From positions 178,094-242,093 of the forward strand of contig JACVGT010000011.1 of NCBI GenBank assembly GCA_018992685.1: a stretch of 64,000 nucleotides of DNA. The letters are read 5' to 3'. Of the stretch, positions 1-8,488 are shown piece after piece (the stretch's first letter is position 1; each line of letters starts with the position of its first letter). The translations under genes were made by a program, and so were the position numbers. This DNA is from Theionarchaea archaeon (lineage in GTDB: Archaea; Methanobacteriota_B; Thermococci; Methanofastidiosales; SZ-28-30). The notes under the pieces were generated by a model. That model ran no database searches. It had not been told where the DNA came from and saw only the letters and a list, made by a program, of their open reading frames with translations.

Positions 1-338
1 GAGTGGATGTAGACGAAGAAAATCACAATCAGCAGTATCACAATGGAGGCAACATCCTGCCATTGAGTGAATTCGAACCCCAGAAAAACAATAATATATG
101 CTATTATGTAGTCCAATGCGTCACTGGTTCTGTTTTTCGATTTTTTGACATTGAATCTCCTAGGATTCCATTTCCTTGCAATCATAAAGACTGGGATCCA
201 GATTGAATTCACAAGTAACAATACAAGAATGGAAATCCAGAAGTTCCTTGATCCCACTTCAAAGTACTTGATAATGAAAATCAACAAGAGAGGTGAGTAT
301 GCACTGACAAACAAGAGACTTCGAACCCAGCCCCTCAT
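1..338 (-). CDS. Multi-pass membrane protein, C-terminus cut off by the window edge
   Basis: Reading the minus strand from an ATG at 338 gives an open frame of 112 codons that runs off the window without a stop. A purine-rich GGGGTGGGA stands just before the ATG. The protein begins MRGWVRSLLFVSAYSPLLLI and shows three or four hydrophobic segments (about residues 5-24, 33-52, 79-94, 97-112) separated by a basic loop with KKSKNRTSD. I do not recognise the family with certainty. The early 'YSPL' motif followed by short helices recalls small four-helix proteins such as KwaA of the Kiwa anti-phage system, but this is a weak resemblance. The rest of the gene lies outside the window. Confidence 0.6.
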   Translation of the reverse strand, partial: MRGWVRSLLFVSAYSPLLLIFIIKYFEVGSRNFWISILVLLLVNSIWIPVFMIARKWNPRRFNVKKSKNRTSDALDYIIAYIIVFLGFEFTQWQDVASIVILLIVIFFVYIH

Positions 339-540
339 CTTCCCACCCCTGACAGAGCTCTGTAACCCTTCTCAAGTGATGACTGCCCTTTCCCCTGGCA
401 GCATACTTCAGCACGTTTTGAGATGCGTGGAATCACCACAACCACCGCAGGTTCTTACGTGGTAGAAGTATTTACCCTTTTGGTATGTACTATTTTGTGT
501 AAACCCAGGATTTACCTTTGGGTTTCCAAGGCATCAAAAA

Positions 541-547
541 GCTTAAG
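541..547 (+). promoter_or_regulatory. TATA element of tgtA
   Basis: GCTTAAG preceded by an A-run (BRE-like) is centred 28 bp before the ATG at 572, and no ribosome site lies in between, so the messenger is probably leaderless. Confidence 0.5.
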
Positions 548-571
548 TAGTCTCTCTTTTCTTCTGCACCA

Positions 572-2275
572 ATGTTTGAAATCAGGGCAAAAGATGGACT
601 GGGAAGAATTGGCCGCCTTGAAATACATGGAAAAGTAGTAGAAACTCCAGCACTCATGCCTGTAATCAACCCGAAAAAGGCTGAAATCACCCCCCGTGAA
701 ATACAGGAGAGGTTCAAGGCCCAGATGATTATTACCAATGCATATATTATCTATGAATCCTCCTTGCGGGAAGAAGCTGCATCCAGAGGGGTTCATACAT
801 TGCTGGATTTTGACGGGGTTATTGCCACGGATTCAGGAAGCTTCCAGCTCATGAACTATGGGAATATTACCGTCACCAACCAAGAGATTATCGAATTCCA
901 GCAGGCCATCAAGTCTGATATATCAACCTTCCTGGATATCCCTACAACTCCTACCTGCACTTACGAAAGGGCTCTCACCGATCTGGAGGCTACCCTGGAG
1001 CGAGCTCGGGAAGCACAGAACCTCAAGAAAGGGTTCATGAATGGTACAGTCCAGGGAGGGAGGTTCCTTGATCTGCGGGAGAGGGCCTGTAAAGAACTGG
1101 CCACCATGGACTTTGAGATCCATCCCCTGGGAGCTGTGGTCCCTTTCCTGTTGAAATACTCATTTACGCCCTTGATAGACATTATTCTCACCTGTAAGAA
1201 ACATCTACCAGTTGAGAGGCCTGTCCACTTGTTTGGAGCTGGCCATCCGCTGTTGTTGCCACTGGCGGTTTTGTGTGGATGTGATCTCTTTGATTCAGCA
1301 GCCTACATTCTCTATGCCAAAGGAACCAGGTACCTGACACCATCAGGCACCAAGAATCTGGAAGACCTTGTCTATTTCCCTTGTGAGTGTCCCGAATGCT
1401 CAAGGACCGATCCAGAAACAGTCTCCAGACTTTCCTCCCAGGAGAAAATTGCCTTTCTCACCAGACACAACCTGTATTCCACGTTTGGGGAACTCAAGAG
1501 GATAAAACAGGCCATTCATGAAGGTTCGTTGTGGGAACTCGTAGAATCAAGAATCAGGTCACACCCCAATTTGCTGGAGTCATACCGTGTCATCAAGAAA
1601 TACTCTGACTTTATTGAAACTTATGAGCCGTTCACTAAGCGGAGTGGTTTTTCCTATACGGGGGCAGAAACCCAGTTCAGACCGGTGACAGCCCGGGCCA
1701 GATCCAGGATAGCCCGTATAAGAGGCGAAACCTTTGAACATCCCGTGTTTGGTCAGGTTCCCGTTTCCCTGAGCCAGACCTACCCTTTTCATACTGACGA
1801 GGTAGTCAGTCTGACAGAAAAGGACATGATCAGAGACATTGCAGTATACCAGTTTGGTGTGGAGGCTGCCCCCCTGTTTGAAAAAGCGAAAATCTCCTAT
1901 GGAAGAACGGGAAAAGTACGCCATCTGCACGAAGACGGCTCCCTCCTGGCCACCCTGCGTCCCATGGATGGGCTGTTCGTTTTGACTTTTGAGGGGGCAC
2001 AGAAGCTGCATTCCCTGGTCCCACCTCCCCAAAGACGAGTTGTAGCAGATGAAGAAGCCATCCCCTTTGTGAAGGATGGTAAAGACTTGTTTTCTCGATT
2101 TGTTGTCTCCATGGATGAAACCCTGCGCGCGTACGAAGAAGTGCTCATAACTGATAGGGCAGACATCCTTCTTGGAGTGGGACGGCTGACGATGTCTCCA
2201 CCAGAGGTTCAGGCTTTTAAGAGAGGAGTTGCAGTGTACTGCAGGAGAGGTGCTGATGCCATACGTGATCCTTGA
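572..2275 (+). CDS. tgtA: Archaeosine tRNA-guanine transglycosylase
   Basis: This enzyme exchanges guanine 15 in the D-loop of archaeal tRNA for preQ0, the first step of archaeosine formation. The 567-residue length fits the archaeal form with extra C-terminal domains. The N-terminal TIM barrel carries the DSGSFQL motif (Asp87) and FDSAAY (Asp241), which match the two catalytic aspartates of the Pyrococcus enzyme. A zinc site CECPEC at 271-276 with His299 follows. After about residue 370 come the archaeal domains ending in a PUA-type RNA-binding domain (about 490-565; 'LGVGRLTMSPPEV'). The gene overlaps the next one by 20 bases, so the two are probably co-transcribed. The leaderless promoter supports this start. 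Confidence 0.95.
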   Translation: MFEIRAKDGLGRIGRLEIHGKVVETPALMPVINPKKAEITPREIQERFKAQMIITNAYIIYESSLREEAASRGVHTLLDFDGVIATDSGSFQLMNYGNITVTNQEIIEFQQAIKSDISTFLDIPTTPTCTYERALTDLEATLERAREAQNLKKGFMNGTVQGGRFLDLRERACKELATMDFEIHPLGAVVPFLLKYSFTPLIDIILTCKKHLPVERPVHLFGAGHPLLLPLAVLCGCDLFDSAAYILYAKGTRYLTPSGTKNLEDLVYFPCECPECSRTDPETVSRLSSQEKIAFLTRHNLYSTFGELKRIKQAIHEGSLWELVESRIRSHPNLLESYRVIKKYSDFIETYEPFTKRSGFSYTGAETQFRPVTARARSRIARIRGETFEHPVFGQVPVSLSQTYPFHTDEVVSLTEKDMIRDIAVYQFGVEAAPLFEKAKISYGRTGKVRHLHEDGSLLATLRPMDGLFVLTFEGAQKLHSLVPPPQRRVVADEEAIPFVKDGKDLFSRFVVSMDETLRAYEEVLITDRADILLGVGRLTMSPPEVQAFKRGVAVYCRRGADAIRDP

Positions 2276-2906
2276 TTCTCAGACAAAGAAGAGAGAATTG
2301 AAGAAAGTTGCCCCCTCCCTGTACTACTGTACTCCAGATAGGCTGAAACGGTACCCCGCTGCATTGTGTTTCCAGAAGAGAAAAGTCAAAAAATACCGCC
2401 TTCAGCAGAGACAGAAGCATGTGGGTTACATCCTCATGTGGTACAGGATCGAAAATCACGCAGACAAGAACCGTAAAATCGTGCACCGCATGATCGAGAA
2501 ATCGTTGGGATTCCCTGTTGCCCGCTCATTGATCGCCTTCCCCTATATACACTATGAGTCAGATATGCCCTTCCTATCTCCCCAGAGGATTTTCACCCGT
2601 GCCCAGAGCTTGGATATTAATATGTCCAGGGTTGGTGTCCTCACCCCCCTCGGGAAGACTCATGAACGCTTGCGAGAAAGAGCAGAGCACTATATGAGAA
2701 GCAAGTACGAACATCTCATACGACGGGTCTTGAAAGCTCCTCATGACAGGAGGACACGGAGTGAGATTCGCCAGAGCTATAAGAAACTGAAGCACAAGGG
2801 AAGAACATTATCTGCAATTCTAGGAACTGATGTAACAAAGTTGGAGAGAAAGACATATACTATCATCTGGAAGTGGGAAAAAATAGGACAGACACAAAAA
2901 AAATAA
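2256..2906 (+). CDS. Basic protein of unknown function, overlapping tgtA
   Basis: A 216-residue lysine/arginine-rich protein. A GGAGAGG ribosome site four bases before the ATG at 2256, inside the end of tgtA, favours this start over an upstream TTG at 2229. Two parts are visible: an N-terminal region rich in tyrosine and basic residues and a C-terminal region (about 150-216) with RRTRSEIRQSYKKLKHKGR, predicted helical, ending in a KK tail. No signal peptide or membrane segment is present. The overlap with tgtA and the strong positive charge would fit an RNA-binding or tRNA-modification partner, but that is inference only. I do not recognise the family. Confidence 0.75.
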   Translation: MPYVILDSQTKKRELKKVAPSLYYCTPDRLKRYPAALCFQKRKVKKYRLQQRQKHVGYILMWYRIENHADKNRKIVHRMIEKSLGFPVARSLIAFPYIHYESDMPFLSPQRIFTRAQSLDINMSRVGVLTPLGKTHERLRERAEHYMRSKYEHLIRRVLKAPHDRRTRSEIRQSYKKLKHKGRTLSAILGTDVTKLERKTYTIIWKWEKIGQTQKK

Positions 2907-3048
2907 ATGGAAAATTTTTGAGATTTTTATTTGCAAATGTGATATAAATCGGCGATCTGAAACTTATTTTTTATTAAAATCGATGAAGCTGCCTGTCCTG
3001 TTGATTTATTCTTTTTTTATGCAATATTTGAAGTTTTGCGAGTGCAGC

Positions 3049-3067
3049 GAAAAGATTTTATAAACGG
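3049..3067 (+). promoter_or_regulatory. Promoter of first LysW-like gene (shared 19-bp block)
   Basis: GAAAAGATTTTATAAACGG contains a BRE-like purine stretch and a TTTTATAAA box. Exactly the same 19 bases occur at 3653-3671 before the paralogue, so promoter and gene were duplicated together. Confidence 0.75.
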
Positions 3068-3095
3068 TAAAAGATCAAGGCGGGAGGTGATACAC

Positions 3096-3269
3096 ATGAT
3101 ACTGGAATGCCCCATCTGTGATGCAACGATCACAATAAACAATCCCAAGGAAGGAGCCATTGTGGTATGCGAGGAATGTGATACAGAGTTCGAGCTTGTT
3201 CAGTTCGATGATGAATGGGATCTCTTGGAAGTTGGAGAAGAAGACTGGGAAGAGGAAGAGGATTTCTGA
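3096..3269 (+). CDS. LysW-like acidic zinc-ribbon mini-protein (paralogue 1)
   Basis: A 57-residue acidic protein starting at the ATG six bases after a GGGAGGTGA ribosome site; an upstream in-frame ATG at 3036 lies before the TATA box and is not used. It has a zinc ribbon CPIC...CEEC and an acidic tail containing GEEDWEE, the hallmark of LysW/ArgW amino-group carrier proteins of lysine and arginine biosynthesis. In LysW the final Glu of EDWGE is the C-terminus and carries the substrate; here four more residues (EEDF) follow, so carrier function is doubtful unless the tail is trimmed. No lysX/argX-like ligase is nearby. It has a close paralogue at 3700. Confidence 0.85.
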   Translation: MILECPICDATITINNPKEGAIVVCEECDTEFELVQFDDEWDLLEVGEEDWEEEEDF

Positions 3270-3652
3270 TTTATCTTCCTTGACTTTTTTTATTTTCATG
3301 CATGGAGTTAGCTTCAAATCATTGCTTCTTAATTTTTGAATATCCTGATGAGTACAGACTTCTCAAGAAGACACGAATTGCTGAGTGGATTCTTGTGGGA
3401 AGACTATGAGACGCTCTCTGTGAACTCTGTGTCTTGTGAATGCGGGCAGGGCGCACGCTGATGCTGTGAAAGCTTTTGATGGAATAATAGGACAGACACC
3501 GGGTAACTTAGAATGACGAGAAAGAGGAGATTATGAGGTAGCTCCATATTGAGTGACATTCTGTAATTTATTTTTTCATTTTTATTATCCATGGTGCCGA
3601 TAAGAAGGGTTAAATCCATCTTTTGACGTGTAACACCACGAGGAAATCAATA
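3270..3652. other. Intergenic stretch between the LysW-like paralogues
   Basis: Apart from the T-rich terminator at its start, this roughly 380-base gap shows no gene I can support. A 71-codon frame on the minus strand (3404-3619) has no ribosome site, no promoter and an unconvincing composition. Confidence 0.5.
3285..3296 (+). terminator. T-rich terminator after LysW-like gene 1
   Basis: TTTTTTTATTTT follows the stop codon by about 15 bases, typical of archaeal oligo-T termination. Confidence 0.45.
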
Positions 3653-3671
3653 GAAAAGATTTTATAAACGG
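3653..3671 (+). promoter_or_regulatory. Promoter of second LysW-like gene
   Basis: The same 19-base block as at 3049-3067, with a TTTTATAAA box centred about 37 bp before the ATG at 3700. Confidence 0.75.
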
Positions 3672-3699
3672 GCTAATCAACGCCACCGAGGTGTTCTAC

Positions 3700-3873
3700 A
3701 TGATGTTGGAGTGTCCAATTTGTGACGCCGCTATCAACGTGAAGAATCCACAAGAAGGAGATATCGTTACCTGCAAGGAATGCGATACAGAGTTCGAGCT
3801 TGTTCAGTTCGATGATGAATGGGATCTCTTAGAAGTGGGAGAGGAAGACTGGGAAGAGGATAAAGATCTCTAA
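3700..3873 (+). CDS. LysW-like acidic zinc-ribbon mini-protein (paralogue 2)
   Basis: A 57-residue paralogue of the 3096 gene, started at the ATG six bases after GAGGTG so that it aligns with its sister (MMLECPIC against MILECPIC). It keeps the CPIC and CKEC zinc pairs and the GEEDWEE motif but ends DKDL, again four residues past the position where LysW ends. The C-terminal halves of the two genes are nearly identical in DNA (47 identical bases, 3180-3226 against 3784-3830) although the N-terminal halves differ at many codons. That contrast suggests gene conversion or strong selection on the acidic half. Confidence 0.85.
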   Translation: MMLECPICDAAINVKNPQEGDIVTCKECDTEFELVQFDDEWDLLEVGEEDWEEDKDL

Positions 3874-3967
3874 TCTGTCTTCCTTCTTTTATTTTTGTTC
3901 TTCTATCGAGAAAGGATTGCCCAGGCTGGAGGTCAGTGTCAATTGCATCTGGCTGAAAAGCAGATGA

Positions 3968-5314
3968 TCATGCCATTCTTCTTCTGTACAGTGCTGCAAT
4001 TATCAAAGTTATTGAAAGTCCTGCTATTCCAGCTATCCAGTATGGATTGATCCATTCTCTGCCTTTTTCTGGTGAGGATACTTTTGTCGGAACAGGAGAC
4101 ACAGAAGAAGGGGTGATTTCTCGTGGGGAAGAAGATTCAGGAGGTTCAGGGCTGGGCGTGTCAGGAGGTACGTAGCCAGGCACACCATAACAGTGGACAA
4201 TCCCATCCACCGATCCGATGTAGAGGGCACCTCCTGCAATTGCAGGGGAAGATTCGGCAATTTCTCCTGTTTCCATAAGCCAAACTAGCTCACCGGTCTC
4301 CCCTTCAAGACAATATACGTATCCATCATGAGACCCGATGTATACCTTCCCATCGACTGCAGCAGGAGATGAGTCGATATCGTCGCCTGTTTCATAGGAC
4401 CACACTAGCTCGCCACTATCACTATCGAGACAATATACAAAGTTATCCCCTGATCCAATATACACGTTCCCATTCATTACCGCGGGTGAGGAATACACAA
4501 TTTCCTCTCCAGTATCAAACACCCAGACCAATTCCCCGGTATATGCATCAAAACAATAGAAATAGGAGTCACAGCAAGGATACACATACGAGCCAAAATA
4601 TACTTTACTTCCGTAGACTGTGGGAGAGGAACGCACTCTGACATAGTGTTCTCCCATTGAGTAAGACCAGAGAAGCTGGCCTGTATCTGCTGAGAGGCAA
4701 TAGACGATAGTGTCTCGAGCACCTACAAAAACTCTTCCATCATAAACAGCAGGAGAGGAAGCGATCCATACTCCCGTCTCATAGGCCCAGAGGACTTCTC
4801 CCGTATCTGCTGAAAGGCAATATACCTTTGTATCCCCAGACCCTACGTATACTTCTCCTTCCACTACAACAGGTGAAGTCCACACTGCCTGACCAGTTCT
4901 GTATGTCCAGACTGCCTCTCCTGTCTTCGCATCAAGACAGTACACCGAATGGTCATTCGACCCAATGTACACCTTTCCATTGCTCACAGCAGGAGAAGAT
5001 ACCACTTCACCTTCTGTCTGGTATGTCCAGACTGCCTCTCCTGTCTTCGCATCAAGACAGTACACCGAATGGTCATTCGACCCAATGTACACCTTTCCAT
5101 TGCTCACAGCAGGAGAAGATGCCACAGCACCGCCCGTTTGATACGTCCACAGCTCCTCCAATTTGTCAGGCAGGCTACACTGAGAATATCCTGTGTGTAC
5201 AGCATTCAACCTGAACATGGGCCAATCACAGAATGTCTGAGACATGCACCATGAACTGGCATATCCAGCACACAATACCAGTACCAGGACACTGACTCCG
5301 CATTTCCATTTCAT
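3968..5314 (-). CDS. Surface-anchored PQQ-type beta-propeller protein
   Basis: A 448-residue secreted protein: signal peptide at 1-25, then about eight repeats of roughly 40 residues with the pattern W-x-Y-x-T-G ... SSPAV ... VYIGS-D ... VYCLDA-x-TGE, which is the PQQ/quinoprotein-like propeller blade. A Pro/Ser-rich spacer (about 383-420) leads to a C-terminal membrane helix (about 424-442) ending RRRMA, so the propeller should sit outside the cell on a short stalk. No catalytic signature is visible; propellers of this kind often bind proteins or sugars. Two adjacent blades are identical over 100 bp of DNA, showing recent internal duplication. The TATA element (ATTTAAA, 5358-5364) is about 45 bp before the ATG. 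Confidence 0.88.
   Translation of the reverse strand: MKWKCGVSVLVLVLCAGYASSWCMSQTFCDWPMFRLNAVHTGYSQCSLPDKLEELWTYQTGGAVASSPAVSNGKVYIGSNDHSVYCLDAKTGEAVWTYQTEGEVVSSPAVSNGKVYIGSNDHSVYCLDAKTGEAVWTYRTGQAVWTSPVVVEGEVYVGSGDTKVYCLSADTGEVLWAYETGVWIASSPAVYDGRVFVGARDTIVYCLSADTGQLLWSYSMGEHYVRVRSSPTVYGSKVYFGSYVYPCCDSYFYCFDAYTGELVWVFDTGEEIVYSSPAVMNGNVYIGSGDNFVYCLDSDSGELVWSYETGDDIDSSPAAVDGKVYIGSHDGYVYCLEGETGELVWLMETGEIAESSPAIAGGALYIGSVDGIVHCYGVPGYVPPDTPSPEPPESSSPREITPSSVSPVPTKVSSPEKGREWINPYWIAGIAGLSITLIIAALYRRRMA
4901..5120. repeat. Exact 100-bp tandem repeat inside the propeller gene
   Basis: Bases 4901-5000 and 5021-5120 are identical, with a 120-bp period equal to one propeller blade (40 codons). The 20 bases between the copies, and those after them, differ. 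Confidence 0.95.
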
Positions 5315-5723
5315 AGTATCGCCTTCTGTCTGCTGATAGATGGCATAATTTGGGCTCTATTTAAACCTTTTGTGGGGTCAGTGCAATGGGAAGATCGTGA
5401 GCATAGGTCATCAATTCAGGCTGCCCAGGGTTACCCCAGTGTTCTATCATTGCTGGTCCTCCCGATTTTTCAGTTGACGGTGGATAATTCCATTTCGATT
5501 AGTTTCAAACAGCAGGAAAACTCAGAGTCCTGGATTGTTGATTGTACTCTTGAACTGGAACCTACCATTCTTCGAGGCAGGAAGACCTCCGTCTCTTGTG
5601 TATCCACCGAGTCTCAGATGTTTAAAAGAACGTATGAAGAGGGAAATTGACTCTCTTGAGTCTAGGAAGGGCAGAAAGCATGCTTCGTTGAGTGCATCTG
5701 TCCAGAATACCTGCACACAATGA
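5315..5723. other. Intergenic region with the propeller promoter
   Basis: It holds a nearly symmetric TATA element (about 5356-5366). A 92-codon plus-strand frame (GTG at 5372 to 5650) begins just after that box, but it has no recognisable domain and no ribosome site, so I do not call it. No RNA gene was seen. Confidence 0.5.
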
Positions 5724-6791
5724 CTATTCCTTCCTTTCTGTGCGCACGTTGTAGACGATCCACCACACTCCACATGAGAGAGCTATTGATAACACTATCG
5801 ACGTGATTAGTGCCCTCTCCACGAAGGCATATGGGTTCTCCGCGTACGATACGTGGAATATCACCTTCTGGATCAGGGAACCGGTCCTCATCACGTACTC
5901 TTCATGAACGATTCTGTCCTGTTCAGAATGAATGTGGGGATACAACCTGTTGGTCGATCTTGTAATGCCTGCAGCTGGTATTCCTTTTCTGTTGAAAGGG
6001 ACATGATCACTAAATAGAGGGCCAATAGAGGGGGTTCCCTCATCTGATAGTCCATATATGAGCTGTGCAAGCCAGAATGAGGCAAACCTGTGAGATCTCA
6101 AGCAGGAAATGTGAAGATCTTCCCCTACACCCACTGTATCAACGCAGATTACGCCTTTCAGATTCGTCTGAAGAGCATCTGCCATGTCGGTGGACTCTGT
6201 CAATCCCTTTTCTTCGCCCGTAAAGAAGGTGATCATGAGCGTGTTCTTGGGAGATTCAGGGATATCCAATTCCAGCAGGATAGCCACTCCTGAAGCATTG
6301 TCATCTGCACCCGGGGAGTCCTCCACCGTGTCAAAGTGAGCACAGAAGAGAAAGGATTCCTCTTTTTCTCCCTGGATTGTGGCTGTGACGTTTGTGTGGT
6401 ATTCTGGTGATAATCCCTTCTGGTGTAATATTCTTTCAATGTAGGAAGCAGCCTCCTCTTCTTTTTCACTGGAGTAGGGCCTGGGGCCAACAGCTGTGGA
6501 AAGATAATCTACGTGGATGAGCGGATCCCCTGTGTACGACAAACTGTAGTCAGGTGCAAACCATGAGGTTAGAGGGGAGATGGTCAGAAAGAAGAAGACA
6601 AATGAAAAAGTTGTTACAAACAAGAGAGATTCAGTCCATTTCTTATGTGCAACAACGTTGAAAAACCACAGTAAAACCAGAAAGAGTATCAGTTCATGGA
6701 CCATATAGATGTAATATGGGAAGGGATACCCAACAACAAGTGAGGAGACAATGGTGGCCAGCAACACTGAGAGGGCTAAGAAAGGTTTCAC
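5724..6791 (-). CDS. Membrane-anchored M28-family zinc aminopeptidase
   Basis: A 355-residue protein with three N-terminal membrane helices (about 3-22, 28-47, 55-77), an M28 metallopeptidase domain (about 85-315) and a final membrane helix (about 322-345). The expected two-zinc ligands are all visible in order: His of AHFDT, Asp of GADDNASG, the Glu pair of TGEEKG, Asp of CVDTVG and His of the late HIHSEQD. Such enzymes cut N-terminal residues from peptides; this domain should lie outside the cytoplasm between the membrane segments. A TATA-like CATAAAAGG about 25 bp upstream (minus strand) and no ribosome site suggest a leaderless message. The gene stands alone between intergenic gaps. Confidence 0.9.
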   Translation of the reverse strand: MKPFLALSVLLATIVSSLVVGYPFPYYIYMVHELILFLVLLWFFNVVAHKKWTESLLFVTTFSFVFFFLTISPLTSWFAPDYSLSYTGDPLIHVDYLSTAVGPRPYSSEKEEEAASYIERILHQKGLSPEYHTNVTATIQGEKEESFLFCAHFDTVEDSPGADDNASGVAILLELDIPESPKNTLMITFFTGEEKGLTESTDMADALQTNLKGVICVDTVGVGEDLHISCLRSHRFASFWLAQLIYGLSDEGTPSIGPLFSDHVPFNRKGIPAAGITRSTNRLYPHIHSEQDRIVHEEYVMRTGSLIQKVIFHVSYAENPYAFVERALITSIVLSIALSCGVWWIVYNVRTERKE

Positions 6792-7041
6792 AAGAGGAAA
6801 TTGAGGAGATACCTTTTATGGCTTGCGCCCTTGGATTCTCGTCTGCCGGTACATGGTGGATACTTTCGCAAGATGCTTCCTCTCTTACTCGATTCGGGGC
6901 ACTGGTTCCTGAAACTGACATCCTGAAGGTTCCTATCCTATCTGCTCGACCGTCACGCCACAAGAAAGTCTCGACACCGTAAGAAGCCTATTATCTCAGG
7001 GACCCTGTTTCTTGTGGAAACTGCGTAGACTTGAGATGGAT

Positions 7042-7944
7042 TCAGGTCAAAAACAGGAGCAGTACTGTCAGTGAACCGATGCTGGCTATGGTAGATGTCA
7101 GAACTGCACTGGAAACAAATCCGGGTTCTGCATCGAATTCAATGGCAATCAAGACAGAATTAATGGCCGTAGGCATGGAACATTCAACAATCAAGATACT
7201 CCGCAATACACCCTCTATTCCCATTAAACTGGTGAGAGCAACGCCGATAAGAGGAGATAGCCCCAATCGCAAGATATTAACCAGTAAGAGTGATTTGAAA
7301 TCTTTGTTCATATGCGTATTGCAGAGTTGAATACCCAGAAGCACCATGCACACGGGGATGGCGGCAGATCCCAGGAGGCCGACTGATTTTCCCACGAAAG
7401 AGGGAACTTCTACATGGAGTGAGCTGATGAGAGATGCTATTACTACTGCATATATGAGTGGGATTTTGAATACGTTCAGAAAGGACTCCTTGAAGCTGGA
7501 CTTACCCCTAGATGCGATGTACACGGCAAGCGTGTACATGATGATTGATCCATACATCATGTAGGCCAGCGCACTGATTGTTCCTTCTTCACCAAAGGCA
7601 AAGGTGCACAAGGGGACGCCATAGTTGCCTGAGTTGGTAAAGAGGACTGACAGGAGGAATGCACTCTCTACAGTCTTCTCCAGATTGAGAAGTCTACAGG
7701 CTGTGAGGGATATGATGTAGAGGATTCCCGTAAACCCCACCACGAAGACTCCAATAACTGCTAGGCTGCCCAGGACATCTCTGTCTATGAACGTAGTGAA
7801 GACTAGCGAAGGAAGGAGGATATAGATACTGAGGTGGGCTATGGAACGTGTGTCCGGGTTCTTGGTCTTACCCAGCAGGACACCAATCCCAAATATAAGG
7901 AATATGGGGAAGAGTACGTCCATGAGCACCTGGATGAGGTCCAT
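7042..7944 (-). CDS. AEC-family (auxin efflux carrier-like) transporter
   Basis: A 300-residue, very hydrophobic protein with about ten membrane helices in two five-helix halves, as in the Mem_trans/AEC family of secondary carriers. The conserved 'FTNSGNYGVPL' crossover motif in helix 4 (about residue 103) and 'SMPTAINSVLIA' in the second half are both present. The substrate in archaea is usually unknown; bacterial members move malate or other organic acids. TTAAAAAG is centred 25 bp before the ATG, so the gene has its own leaderless promoter. No metabolic partner gene is adjacent. Confidence 0.9.
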   Translation of the reverse strand: MDLIQVLMDVLFPIFLIFGIGVLLGKTKNPDTRSIAHLSIYILLPSLVFTTFIDRDVLGSLAVIGVFVVGFTGILYIISLTACRLLNLEKTVESAFLLSVLFTNSGNYGVPLCTFAFGEEGTISALAYMMYGSIIMYTLAVYIASRGKSSFKESFLNVFKIPLIYAVVIASLISSLHVEVPSFVGKSVGLLGSAAIPVCMVLLGIQLCNTHMNKDFKSLLLVNILRLGLSPLIGVALTSLMGIEGVLRSILIVECSMPTAINSVLIAIEFDAEPGFVSSAVLTSTIASIGSLTVLLLFLT

Positions 7945-8488
7945 GGGTAGGCGTTGTGATGGGTCTTAAAAAGATTGTGGGTATTCACTCCATCTTGCAT
8001 GGTAAAGGACTGAGTCGTACCATCCGTATAATCAGAAATCAGGGAACGACAAACGGTAGTAGCGAATGGATCAGTCTTTACAAACAGCAAGTTGAAGTCA
8101 GAGATCCGTACGTATGCGTCCGGACATGAATCTTCATTTTATGTCCTTTTATTTTTTATTATCATTTCCATTATTCTTAAAAAGAAATTTTCATCATCAT
8201 TCTAAATGTCGTGTGCGGTTTTTTTATTAATTATCCACCGACTTTGAAATCGGGTCGCGAAATTCGCAGAGTCCGCAAGCTTTATAAAGAATGGAGCCCT
8301 CTACTTATTATAACTGGAAGGTACTGGTTGGAAGGGTAAATCCCCCCGAGGCTCAACAAACCATTGCCCCCATAACCTTCTTCTCAAACACTGAGGCCTC
8401 TCAGCGGAGAGCCCATATTCCAACTCTCCTTCCGACTTCTGCTTTTCACGAGATACTCTCTCTGCTGGTGGGTAGAAGGTCATGATCC
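7945..8488. other. AT-rich intergenic region with a free-standing promoter
   Basis: This 540-base gap contains an A/T-rich block (8130-8300) and a good plus-strand TATA element (CTTTATAAAG, 8279-8288) with no supported protein gene downstream. A hairpin GGC-C-TCTC/GAGA-GCC at about 8394-8411 lies after the end of the minus-strand gene stopping at 8489 and could terminate it. See the ncRNA candidate. Confidence 0.5.
8308..8412 (+). ncRNA. Possible structured small RNA
   Basis: A start about 25 bases after the TATA box at 8279-8288 would give a transcript with a small stem GGG-taaat-CCC enclosed by TGGTT (8325-8329)/AACCA, followed by the GGC(C)TCTC/GAGAGCC hairpin. No known RNA family is recognised and the boundaries are guesses; the evidence is a promoter with no gene plus stackable stems. 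Confidence 0.2.

Noticed and set aside
3404-3619. 71-codon minus-strand frame between the LysW-like genes
   Set aside because: It has no ribosome site or promoter, and its composition is not protein-like.
5372-5650. 92-codon plus-strand frame starting beside the propeller promoter
   Set aside because: The TATA box also serves the opposite gene, there is no ribosome site and no recognisable domain.
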